Notes under the pieces: model-generated
The model's database searches: none
Told to the model about the DNA's origin: nothing
Seen by the model: the letters and a program-made list of their open reading frames with translations, nothing else
Position numbers and translations under genes: made by a program
In this document: positions 57,160 through 64,000 of the stretch, piece by piece
Position numbering within the stretch: position 1 is the first letter of the stretch
Layout: each line of letters starts with the position of its first letter
NCBI RefSeq assembly: GCF_025263565.1
Contig: NZ_CP079865.1
Coordinates: 2,728,001 to 2,792,000, forward strand
Reading direction: 5' to 3'
Length of the DNA: 64,000 nt
Source of the DNA: Mycobacterium sp. SMC-8
GTDB lineage: Bacteria > Actinomycetota > Actinomycetes > Mycobacteriales > Mycobacteriaceae

Positions 57160-58017
57160 TCAGCGGGTCAGTTCCAGCGGGCCGGCCAGTTCCTCCAGGG
57201 TCGACAACAACTCGTTGTCGCCACCGAGCACCTGGATGGCGACGTGGTCCGCACCGGCGGCCAGGTGTTCGTTCAGCCGCGCGGCGATGTCCTCCGGCGA
57301 CCCGTGCGCGACCACCGCGTCGATGAACCGGTCGCTGCCGGGCCGGGTCAGGTCCTCGTCGGTGAAGCCGAGCCGTTTCCAGTTGTTCAGGTAATTGGAC
57401 AGCCCGAGATAGAAGTCCACGGCCTCCCGGCCGATCTCGCGGGCCTTCTCGGCGTCATTGGTCAGCACCACCTTGTGCTCCGGGGCGAGAAACACTCTGG
57501 GGCCCAGCAATTCGCGGGCCTGGCCGGTGTGCACGGGCGTGGTCAGGTAGGGGTGGGCGCCGGCGCTGCGCTGCGCGGCCAACTGCAGCACCTTCGGGCC
57601 CAGCGCGGCGATCACCCGCCTGCTGGTCGGCACCTTCGCGGCGTCCAGCTTGTCGAGGTAGTCGACCAGCGCCCGGTACGGCTTGGTGTACTCCTGGGTG
57701 TGCTCCGGGTGCCCCACCCCGACCCCGAGCAGGAACCGTCCCGGGAACGCGTTCTCGATCCGGTGATAGGACTCGGCCACCTCGTCGGCGTCGGCGGTCC
57801 AGATGTTCACGATGCCCGTCGCGACTTGAAGCGACTCCGTCTTCTCCAGGATCGGCTCGACGAACGCCAGGTCCGCCGCCGGTGACTTGCCGACCCACAC
57901 CGCGCCGTACCCGAGCTTCTCGATCTCGACGGCCTGATCCGGCGACACCGGCGTACCGGTCCAGACGCCGAAGCGGCCCAGGGCGGGCTTCAGCGACGGG
58001 CCCTCACTTTCGGTCAT
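57160..58017 (-). CDS. LLM-class F420-dependent oxidoreductase
   Basis: A 285-residue luciferase-like TIM-barrel enzyme (mycobacterial F420 family): LGRFGVWTGTPVSPDQAVEIEKLGYGAVWVGKS; GIVNIWTADADEVAESYHRIENAFPGRFLLGVGVGHPEHTQEYTKP. It transfers hydride with F420; the substrate is unknown. Its stop lies 3 bp from the convergent lipoprotein gene stop, and the C-terminal relic of a second copy sits 4 bp upstream of its start. Confidence 0.92.
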   Translation of the reverse strand: MTESEGPSLKPALGRFGVWTGTPVSPDQAVEIEKLGYGAVWVGKSPAADLAFVEPILEKTESLQVATGIVNIWTADADEVAESYHRIENAFPGRFLLGVGVGHPEHTQEYTKPYRALVDYLDKLDAAKVPTSRRVIAALGPKVLQLAAQRSAGAHPYLTTPVHTGQARELLGPRVFLAPEHKVVLTNDAEKAREIGREAVDFYLGLSNYLNNWKRLGFTDEDLTRPGSDRFIDAVVAHGSPEDIAARLNEHLAAGADHVAIQVLGGDNELLSTLEELAGPLELTR

Positions 58018-58278
58018 GCTCTATCCCTTTCCTCGCAATCCGAGCGGCCCGGCGAGCTTGGCCAGTGCACGCACCAGCTTGTCGGGACCTGCATCCAGGT
58101 GCTCGCTGAGCCGGGCCGCGATGGAGTCGACGGAGCCGTAGGCCACGCCGTCCACCAGACGGTCACTACCCGGTTTCGCCACGTTCTGATCGGTGAGCGC
58201 ATCGATCGGTCTACGTTACTCCTGATGTGACTCGCGGTGGCCGACGCCGAATCTGCCCAGCTCGGGCTTGATGTCACT
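58018..58278 (-). pseudogene. Second LLM oxidoreductase, deleted relic
   Basis: Two fragments match the neighbouring LLM protein. SDIKPELGRFGVG (58278 down to about 58240) equals its N-terminus and then ends at a stop (58216-58218). DALTDQNVAKPGSDRLVDGVAYGSVDSIAARLSEHLDAGPDK, then LVRALAKLAGPLGL (58021-58210) equals its C-terminus. About 200 central residues are missing between them. So a former tandem copy lost its middle; its N-terminal piece overlaps the 3' end of the kinase gene. Confidence 0.75.
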
Positions 58279-59752
58279 CGTTGAGGGCGGCCTCTGCCGG
58301 GTTCCGCGGCGCCGGCGCCTGCCACGGCAGGGACACGATGAACCGGGTGTTGCCGGGAACGGATTCCACGGTCAGGTGGCCGTGGTGCTTCTCGACGACG
58401 ATGCGCCAGGCCAGGTCCAGGCCCAGGCCGGTGCCCTCGCCGAACGGCTTGGTGGTGAAGAACGGGGTGAAGATCCGGTCGATGACGTCCTCCGGGATGC
58501 CCGGTCCGTCGTCGCAGATCTCGACGACCACGCCGGCGTCGCTGCTCTGGCGGTAGGTGCGGATGGTCAGCGTGCCGTGCCCGTCCATCGCCTGGATCGC
58601 GTTGTCGATGATGTTGGTCCACACCTGGTTGAGATCGCCTGGATAGCACTGCAATTCGGGCAGCGTGGGATCCTTGTCCCACACCAGCTTGACCGCATCG
58701 TCCTTGCCGACCTTGTCGCCGAAGATCGTCTTGATCGTGCTGTAGATCAGCTCGTGGACGTTGGCGCTCTGATATTCGGCGCGGTCCATCTGCGAGTACT
58801 GCTTGGCGCCGGCCAGCAGCGCCGAGATGCGCTTGCTGGCCTCGGCGATCTGGTTCATCAGCAGCTCGTTGTCGATGGTGTACTTCAGCCAGCCGATCGC
58901 CCCGGGCAGTGTCGCCGAGCAGTCCACGTCGTCGATCGAGGCCTCGACCCGCTCCAGCCAGTCGACGTCGAGACCGGCCTCCACGAACGTCGGCGCGTAA
59001 TCCCAGGCCGCCGAGATGCCGTGCGCCTCCAGCCAGTCGCCGATCTGATCCTCGCGGTCGGAGGTCTCCAATGCGGTGAGTTCCTGCGACTTCGACTTGG
59101 CGACCTGCTCGGCCACCTCGTCCTGGATGCTGACCAGTACCTTCAACGCCGCCGGGGTGAACTTGCCGTCGGCGAGCATCGCGAGCTTGTGCCGCATCTT
59201 GCCGACCCCCTCGCGCAGGTCGGCGACTGCGCGGGCGGTGGCGCCGGCCGGGTTGTTGAGCTGATGGGTCAGCCCGGCCGACAGCTGCCCGAGCGCGAGC
59301 AGCTTCTCCCGCTGGCCGAGGATCTGACGCTGCCGCAAACCGCCGACCATGTGGCCCTCCAGCAGATGCACCGCCATCGGGAATTCCTTCTGCATGAACT
59401 CCGCGAACGCCTCCGCATCGAGCACGAAGAACCGCGACGGCCGCGTCACCCGCACCGAGGCCTGGTAGACATGCTCCTCGCCGGGAATGTAGGCCGACCA
59501 GGCGCCGCAGTACACGCCGCGCTGGGAGGTCCGGTTGGTCTCGATGTCCACGCCGCCGGAGCGCTTCGACATCACCAGCTCACCTTCGATGAGTACGTAG
59601 AAGCAGGTCGCCGGGTCACCTTCGGTGTGGACCGGTCCCGGCTCGAACGTCGCGATGTGACCGTTGGCGCACAACGTCGCCAACTGCTCGTCGGTCAGTG
59701 CCTCGAACAGGAACAGGGTGCGCAGTTCCTCGGGCAGACACTTCTCACCCAT
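58274..59752 (-). CDS. Cyclic-nucleotide-binding-domain histidine kinase
   Basis: The 492-residue protein has no TM helix. Residues ~10-130 form a CAP-like cNMP-binding domain (LFLFEALTDEQLATLCANGHI; EGDPATCFYVLIEGELVM; RFFVLDAEAFAEFM). The kinase part has LALGQLSAGLTHQLNNPAG with probable His163, a long middle region, and the HATPase core NQVWTNIIDNAIQAMDGHG, EICDDGPGIPEDVIDRIFTPFFTTKPFGEGTGLGL. The second messenger or ligand is unknown; haem or cAMP are possibilities. It sits 83 bp downstream of the REC-reductase gene, with which it most likely works. Confidence 0.9.
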   Translation of the reverse strand: MGEKCLPEELRTLFLFEALTDEQLATLCANGHIATFEPGPVHTEGDPATCFYVLIEGELVMSKRSGGVDIETNRTSQRGVYCGAWSAYIPGEEHVYQASVRVTRPSRFFVLDAEAFAEFMQKEFPMAVHLLEGHMVGGLRQRQILGQREKLLALGQLSAGLTHQLNNPAGATARAVADLREGVGKMRHKLAMLADGKFTPAALKVLVSIQDEVAEQVAKSKSQELTALETSDREDQIGDWLEAHGISAAWDYAPTFVEAGLDVDWLERVEASIDDVDCSATLPGAIGWLKYTIDNELLMNQIAEASKRISALLAGAKQYSQMDRAEYQSANVHELIYSTIKTIFGDKVGKDDAVKLVWDKDPTLPELQCYPGDLNQVWTNIIDNAIQAMDGHGTLTIRTYRQSSDAGVVVEICDDGPGIPEDVIDRIFTPFFTTKPFGEGTGLGLDLAWRIVVEKHHGHLTVESVPGNTRFIVSLPWQAPAPRNPAEAALNE

Positions 59753-59835
59753 GTGGATCCTTCCTACAGAGGCGGTGACGTAGTGAACGCCTGTCGCCGG
59801 GCGTTGATTCCGCCCGCCTCACGGTGGGCATGTGC

Positions 59836-61500
59836 TCACGTCTCGGCCAGATAGCGATGCACGAGCATGACCGCCATCGACCCCTCACCCACGGCCGCGG
59901 CGACCCGTTTGGCCGAGTCGGCGCGGACGTCGCCGGCGACGAACACCCCCGGCACGCTGGACTCCAGGTGGTGCGGTGGCCGGTCCAGCATCCAGCCGCT
60001 GACGTCGCGCAGGTCCGGCCCGGCCAGGATGAAGCCGTGGTCGTCGCGCACCACGACCCCGTCGAGCCACTCGGTGCGCGGCTCGGCACCGATGAAGATG
60101 AACATCCGTCCGCACGAGAAGTCCGCGCGTTCCCCGGTCTGGGTGTTCTCCAGGCAGATGCCCTCGAGGTGGCCGTCGCCCTTCACCGCGTGCACCACGG
60201 TGTGGGGCATCTCTTTGATGTTGTCCTGGGCCCGGATCTGCTGGATCAGGTAGTGCGACATCGAGTCTTCGAGCGTGCGCCTGCTGACGATCGTCACCGA
60301 TTTCGCGGTACGCGCCAGGTACATCGCGGCCTGGCCGGCCGAGTTCGCCCCGCCGATGACGTACACCTCGTCGTCGTCGCAGTCGGCGGCCACCGAGGCC
60401 GTCGCGCCGTAGTAGACGCCGGCGCCGGTCAGGTCCGCGCAGCCTTCGGCCGGCAGCTGCCGGTACTCCACCCCCATCGCCAGGATCACCGCGCGCGTGC
60501 CGATGAGGCGGCCGTCGGACAGGTGCACCGTGCGGGCGTTGCCGTCGACGTCGAGCTTGGTGACCTCGGCGGCGGTGATCAGCTCGGCCTCGAACTTCTC
60601 GGCCTGTCTGCGGGCCCGCTCGGCGAGCTGCGCACCGGACAGCCCGTCGGGGAACCCGAGATAGTTCTCGATGCGCGAACTCTGTCCGGCCTGACCGCCG
60701 GTGGCGGTGCGCTCGATGAGCACGGTCTTGAGCCCCTCCGACGCGCCGTAGACCGCCGCGGCCAGCCCCGCGGGCCCCCCGCCGATGACGACGAGGTCGT
60801 AGAAATCCCCGGACGGGGTGGTGGTCAGGCCCAGCGTCGCCGCAATCTCGGCGTCGGTCGGGTCGATCAGCGTCTCGCCCTGCTCGGTGATCACCACCGG
60901 CAGCGTCAGTCCGTCCTGGCCGGCCGCCTCAAGCAGCGCCGCACCCTTGGGCTCGTCGGAGCGGAACCACGTGTAGTACAGGCGATTCCGGGCCAGGAAC
61001 TCACGTACCTCGGACGAGCGGGCGTTCCACGGGTGCCCGATGATCTTGGTGTGCGGGATCGCCCGGTCCCCGGTGGAGCGCCACGCCTCGATCAACGCGT
61101 CGATCACCGGGTACAGCTTCTCCTCCGGCGGGTCCCACGGTTTGAGCAGGTAGTGGTCGAGGTCGACGACGTTGATCGCGTCGATCGCGGCATGGGTGTC
61201 GGCGTACGCGGTCAGCAGCACCCTGCGCGCCATCGGGAAGATGTCCATCGCCGCTTCGAGGAACTCGATGCCGCTCATCTGCGGCATCCGGTAGTCGGCG
61301 ACGAACACGGCCACCGTCTCACCCCGCAGCTTCAGCTCGTTGAGGGTCTCCAGCGCGTCGGGACCCGATTCCGCGCGCACGATGCGGAACTTCTCGCCGT
61401 AGTGCCGGCGCAGGTCGCGGGCCACGGCGCGCGACACCGCGGGGTCGTCGTCGACGGTCAGGATCACAGGCTTGCGGGGCTGGTGGTCAGGTCCGGTCAT
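59836..61500 (-). CDS. Response regulator fused to thioredoxin-reductase-like enzyme
   Basis: A 554-residue three-part protein. Residues ~12-135 are a receiver domain (LTVDDDP; phospho-acceptor Asp69 in VADYRMPQM; YLLKPW). Residues ~150-225 resemble a glutaredoxin-like fold (KIIGHPWNARSSEVREFL; LPVVI) without its cysteines. Residues ~233-550 are a thioredoxin-reductase-like flavoprotein (YDLVVIGGGPAGLAAAVYG; VYVIGGANSAGQAAMYLA), but the redox motif YCATC reads YGATA at 364-368. So it binds FAD and NAD(P)H yet lacks the disulfide. Output is probably redox chemistry set by phosphorylation. Divergent from a universal stress gene. Confidence 0.92.
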   Translation of the reverse strand: MTGPDHQPRKPVILTVDDDPAVSRAVARDLRRHYGEKFRIVRAESGPDALETLNELKLRGETVAVFVADYRMPQMSGIEFLEAAMDIFPMARRVLLTAYADTHAAIDAINVVDLDHYLLKPWDPPEEKLYPVIDALIEAWRSTGDRAIPHTKIIGHPWNARSSEVREFLARNRLYYTWFRSDEPKGAALLEAAGQDGLTLPVVITEQGETLIDPTDAEIAATLGLTTTPSGDFYDLVVIGGGPAGLAAAVYGASEGLKTVLIERTATGGQAGQSSRIENYLGFPDGLSGAQLAERARRQAEKFEAELITAAEVTKLDVDGNARTVHLSDGRLIGTRAVILAMGVEYRQLPAEGCADLTGAGVYYGATASVAADCDDDEVYVIGGANSAGQAAMYLARTAKSVTIVSRRTLEDSMSHYLIQQIRAQDNIKEMPHTVVHAVKGDGHLEGICLENTQTGERADFSCGRMFIFIGAEPRTEWLDGVVVRDDHGFILAGPDLRDVSGWMLDRPPHHLESSVPGVFVAGDVRADSAKRVAAAVGEGSMAVMLVHRYLAET

Positions 61501-61548
61501 CGCATCAAGTATGCGCGGTCTGTCCAGCGCAAATCGGGTGCGGGGCGA

Positions 61549-61568
61549 CAGAGGTATTTAGTCCCTAG
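61549..61568. promoter_or_regulatory. DosR-box-like site between REC-reductase and USP genes
   Basis: In the 148-bp divergent gap, positions 61549-61568 fit the DosR consensus TTSGGGACTWWAGTCCCSAA at 12 of 20 positions, with a complete right half TTTAGTCCC. The left half is weak. It lies about 80 bp before the stress-protein start and about 50 bp before the reductase start, a suitable place to serve both. Confidence 0.5.
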
Positions 61569-61648
61569 CGACGCCGGGGCGCGAATTCCTATCGTCGGTG
61601 CGGACGGTGTTGATGGCCGCAGCTACGACCGTGACGGGGGAGGTGCGG

Positions 61649-62500
61649 ATGCCGGTCAGCGTGATGGTCGGATACGACGGGTCGCCGGCCGCCAATGCGG
61701 CCATCAACACCGGCGGGTTGCTGTTCCCGAACGCGCACGCGTGGGTGGCGCACATCTGGACGCCGCCGTTCGCCAGTACGAAACTGCGGCGGCGGCTGCG
61801 TGGCGTCGCGCAGAGCACCGACGAACTGGTGGAGTTGATCGAGCGCGAAGGGACGCGCGAGGCCGAGGCGATCGCCGCGACGGGGGTCGCGCTCGCCACG
61901 GCCGCCGAGTGGGATGCCGAGCCGATCGTCAAACGCACGATCGGTTCGGACGGACTGCGGTTGGCGCAACTGGCGGAGAAACTGGACACCGACGTGATCA
62001 TCGTCGGGGATCGCGGTCTTGAGCTCAGCGACGCGGTGCTCGGCGCCGTGTGCGACATGGTCGTGCACTACGCCACCGTTCCCGTGCTGGTGGTTCCGTA
62101 TCCGCTGCTGGCCGAGGAGGTCGACGCGCTTTCCCACGGGCCCGTCGTGGTGGGCTACGACGGGTCGGCCGGTGCCGAGGCGGCGGTCGACAGTGTCCGG
62201 CGTCTGTTCCCGGACCGGCGGATGATCCTGGCGGCCGCGCCCGACGAAGATGGCGATGTCGTGCCCGGCCCCGCGGCGCAGGGACTGCAGATCGTGCCGC
62301 TGAAGGAGCCCTCCGGCATCGGACGGTTACGCGAACGCGCGGTCGCCGGCGAACTGCTTGCGTGCGCCCGCGACCACGGGGCCGCCGTGCTCGCCGTCGG
62401 TTCCCGCGGCCGGTCGGCGACGCGGGAGATCCTGCTGGGCAGCGTCGCCGTCGGGGTCGTGCACCGATCGCAACGGCCGGTGCTGGTGGTGCACAGCTGA
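61649..62500 (+). CDS. Universal stress protein, tandem UspA domains
   Basis: A 283-residue protein with two UspA domains: residues ~1-140 (VSVMVGYDGSPAANAAI; DVIIVGDRGLELSDAVLGAVCDMVVHYATVPVLVV) and ~150-283 (VVVGYDGSAGAEAAV; AVLAVGSRGRSATREILLGSVAVGVVHRSQRPVLVV). The G-x2-G-x9-GS/T nucleotide motif is visible in the second. Tandem Usps of this sort are a main part of the mycobacterial DosR dormancy response. ATG 61649 has GGGGGAGG 6 bp before it; earlier in-frame starts do not. Confidence 0.93.
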   Translation: MPVSVMVGYDGSPAANAAINTGGLLFPNAHAWVAHIWTPPFASTKLRRRLRGVAQSTDELVELIEREGTREAEAIAATGVALATAAEWDAEPIVKRTIGSDGLRLAQLAEKLDTDVIIVGDRGLELSDAVLGAVCDMVVHYATVPVLVVPYPLLAEEVDALSHGPVVVGYDGSAGAEAAVDSVRRLFPDRRMILAAAPDEDGDVVPGPAAQGLQIVPLKEPSGIGRLRERAVAGELLACARDHGAAVLAVGSRGRSATREILLGSVAVGVVHRSQRPVLVVHS

Positions 62501-63172
62501 TCAGATCACGTACGCGGGAGTGCCTGCGGCGATCTCCTGCCGGCGCGAACGCTCGGCGCGCTGCCTGATACCCCGCATCATCTTCTGCTCCATCACGAAA
62601 TGCGGGATGTCGAACCAGAAGTGGCCGACCGCGCCGCCGCTGCCGCGGGCCAGCAGCCGGGTCCGGCCGACCTCGCGGTGCAGGATGAAAGACCAACAGC
62701 CGGAGGCTTTTTCGCCGCGCTTGATCAGCTCGTAGTCAGCCGGGGACACGAGAACCAGGTGTGATCTCGGTTCCACGGCCGCCACGATCTGCCGGGCGTC
62801 CGGGCCGTACCTGCGAGCCAACCACACCGTGTCCCCGACCTGCAGCTGCTGCCACTCCGGGTGGATGGCGTCGGCGTTGTGCATGTCGGCGCCGGCTGCG
62901 CGCTCCAGCAGCGCGTAGCTGTAGAAGCCGGCCCGGTCCTCTCCGATCTGCACCAGCCACGGCCACACGTCGTGCCGTGGGGCCTGGATCGTCACCGCTC
63001 GGGTCGTCCGCGGTGTTGCCGGATCCACGAGTTCATCGCCGGGCAGGGTGGCGGCAACCTCGTCGGCGTCGGCGCCCCAGGTGTGGATCCACGGCCGCAC
63101 ATGCGCCCGGTACAGCGCCGCGACACCGATGGCCGCCAGGACATCTGCCAACAATGGTCGTTGCTTTCCCAT
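62501..63172 (-). CDS. SRPBCC-like protein, copy A
   Basis: The 223-residue protein has a short hydrophobic N-terminus (LLADVLAAIGVAALYRA) and an SRPBCC/polyketide-cyclase-like core: VTIQAPRHDVWPWLVQIGEDRAGFYSYALLERAAGADMHNADAIHPEWQQLQVGD. Such folds bind hydrophobic ligands. It is encoded opposite to a clear paralog (copy B) with a 160-bp shared gap. The open frame continues upstream to 63352, but ATG 63172 matches the paralog's start. Confidence 0.8.
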   Translation of the reverse strand: MGKQRPLLADVLAAIGVAALYRAHVRPWIHTWGADADEVAATLPGDELVDPATPRTTRAVTIQAPRHDVWPWLVQIGEDRAGFYSYALLERAAGADMHNADAIHPEWQQLQVGDTVWLARRYGPDARQIVAAVEPRSHLVLVSPADYELIKRGEKASGCWSFILHREVGRTRLLARGSGGAVGHFWFDIPHFVMEQKMMRGIRQRAERSRRQEIAAGTPAYVI

Positions 63173-63281
63173 ACCCGGACGGTATGGCTGCGACGCCGGT
63201 CCGCGGTAGAGGCGAAAGTCAGCCGGAGCCAGGACCCATGGTCCCGTGGCGCCCTGGGCCGTTCGGTGGGCCCGAGCGCGC

Positions 63282-63301
63282 GAAGGACTACCGGCCCTAG
63301 T
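63282..63301. promoter_or_regulatory. DosR-box-like site between SRPBCC paralogs
   Basis: AAGGACTACCGGCCCTAG (63283-63300) keeps GGACT and GGCCCTA, a form close to the relaxed GGGACTTnnGGCCCT boxes described for DosR genes. It lies 33 bp before copy B and 110 bp before copy A. A second, poorer repeat GGACC-CAT-GGTCC sits at 63232-63244. Confidence 0.45.
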
Positions 63302-63332
63302 GCGCGACCGCCGTGCGCGCGAAGGTGAGGAC

Positions 63333-63998
63333 ATGGCGAACCGAATGGTCAAAGCCGCTGTGGCAGCAGCGGTGCTGTACGGCGCGCGGCGCTATTTCCG
63401 CGACTGGGGGACCACCAAGGAGGAGTCATCGGGCCGTCTCGCAGGTGACGAGTTGCTGGGTCCGCCGGTGCTGCAGGCCACCGAGGCGGTCTCGATCGAT
63501 GCGCCTGCCGACGCGGTCTGGCCGTGGCTGGTGCAGATGGGTCAGGATCGCGGCGGGCTGTACAGCTTCGAAATGCTGGAGAACGCAGCGGGTTTGGACT
63601 ACCACAACGCCGATACCATCCACCCCGAGTGGCAGCACCTGGCCGTCGGAGACTCCGTCCGGCTGGTGCCCAGAAAGTGGTTCGGTCTGGCCGACGGCGT
63701 GGAGATGACCGTCGCGCGGATCACCGCACCGCAGTCGATCGTGTTGCGGGCGGCGCCACCGAGGTTGCCGTGGGAGATGGTGTGGTCGTTTCAGCTGATC
63801 CCGCACCGGGACGACCACTGCCGGTTGCTGATCAGATCGCGTCTGGCACTGCGCCATCCGGGCGAGGTGGTGCTGGCCGAACTGATCGGGCCGGCGCGGG
63901 CGTTCGTCACCCGCGGCATCCTGCTCGGCGTCAAACGACGCGCGGAACGCAGCACGGTGGCGGCGACGGCGACGGCGACGGAGGACCTTCGGCCCTAA
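63333..63998 (+). CDS. SRPBCC-like protein, copy B
   Basis: A 221-residue paralog of copy A: VSIDAPADAVWPWLVQMGQDRGGLYSFEMLENAAGLDYHNADTIHPEWQHLAVGDSVRL aligns with copy A nearly residue for residue in that block. The N-terminus is a short hydrophobic/basic stretch, and the C-terminus is basic (GVKRRAERS) in both copies. Likely a ligand-binding protein at or near the membrane; the ligand is unknown. ATG 63333 follows GAAGGTGAGG. It is the last gene of the window and ends 2 bp before the edge. Confidence 0.8.
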   Translation: MANRMVKAAVAAAVLYGARRYFRDWGTTKEESSGRLAGDELLGPPVLQATEAVSIDAPADAVWPWLVQMGQDRGGLYSFEMLENAAGLDYHNADTIHPEWQHLAVGDSVRLVPRKWFGLADGVEMTVARITAPQSIVLRAAPPRLPWEMVWSFQLIPHRDDHCRLLIRSRLALRHPGEVVLAELIGPARAFVTRGILLGVKRRAERSTVAATATATEDLRP

Positions 63999-64000
63999 CG

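Noticed and set aside
59824..62022. A 732-codon plus-strand open frame opposite the REC-reductase gene
   Set aside because: No family-like segments; the opposite strand encodes a full flavoprotein with motifs.
63232..63244. GGACC-CAT-GGTCC as a second DosR box
   Set aside because: The half-site spacing differs by one base from the DosR pattern; it was kept only as a minor remark.

Overview
The window is about 64 kb of high-GC DNA from a mycobacterium, most likely a fast-growing environmental one (Mycolicibacterium type). The mycofactocin operon, the S10/spc/secY gene order, the sppA, methyltransferase and secY neighbourhood, the sigL-rslA-marR trio, a mmsA-fadE9-mmsB cluster and a 13E12-type HNH gene together point to that group. 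No tRNA, rRNA or CRISPR array was seen.

Layout. 1-6227: mycofactocin maturation operon, from the 3' end of mftB through mftC, mftD, mftE, mftF and mftG; the precursor gene mftA lies outside. 6224-11514: a DHA2-type MFS exporter divergent from its TetR regulator, with three operator-like repeats between them, then a cytochrome P450 divergent from a lipoprotein carboxylesterase across a 28-bp palindrome. 11515-17234: S10 ribosomal operon (rpsJ to rpsQ) ending in a hairpin terminator. 17292-22586: an island between the S10 and spc operons with a BcsB-like membrane-anchored protein, an arylsulfatase and an ECF sigma factor. 22684-27145: spc operon (rplN to rplO) ending in a strong terminator. The S10 and spc promoters are near copies of each other.

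27212-32176: DUF732 protein, sppA, then a decaying stretch: a VapB-type antitoxin with a frameshifted VapC, a broken alpha/beta hydrolase, a 13E12/HNH gene, and a 30-codon stump of an alcohol dehydrogenase. 32173-38621: a polyol/sugar catabolic operon (three Gfo/Idh/MocA dehydrogenases, a TIM-barrel isomerase, and a frameshifted sugar-binding lipoprotein) divergent from a LacI regulator, with matching operators at both ends of the intergenic region. 38644-42280: four tandem class I methyltransferase paralogs, one broken.

42524-46911: secY-adk-map, then sigL with its own SigL-type promoter, rslA and a MarR regulator. 46924-49667: a NarL-type two-component system and a HAD-like protein. 49684-53282: valine/isobutyrate degradation operon mmsA-fadE9-mmsB with a palindromic operator. 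53610-54736: a two-gene membrane pair that looks like a split vitamin-K-carboxylase (HTTM) protein. 54755-56388: rmlB-rmlC. 56479-58278: an LpqN-like lipoprotein, an F420-type LLM oxidoreductase and the relic of a second one. 58274-63998: a cyclic-nucleotide-sensor histidine kinase beside a response regulator fused to a cysteine-less thioredoxin-reductase-like enzyme, a tandem universal stress protein and two divergent SRPBCC-like paralogs, with two DosR-like boxes, suggesting a redox/hypoxia-response cluster.
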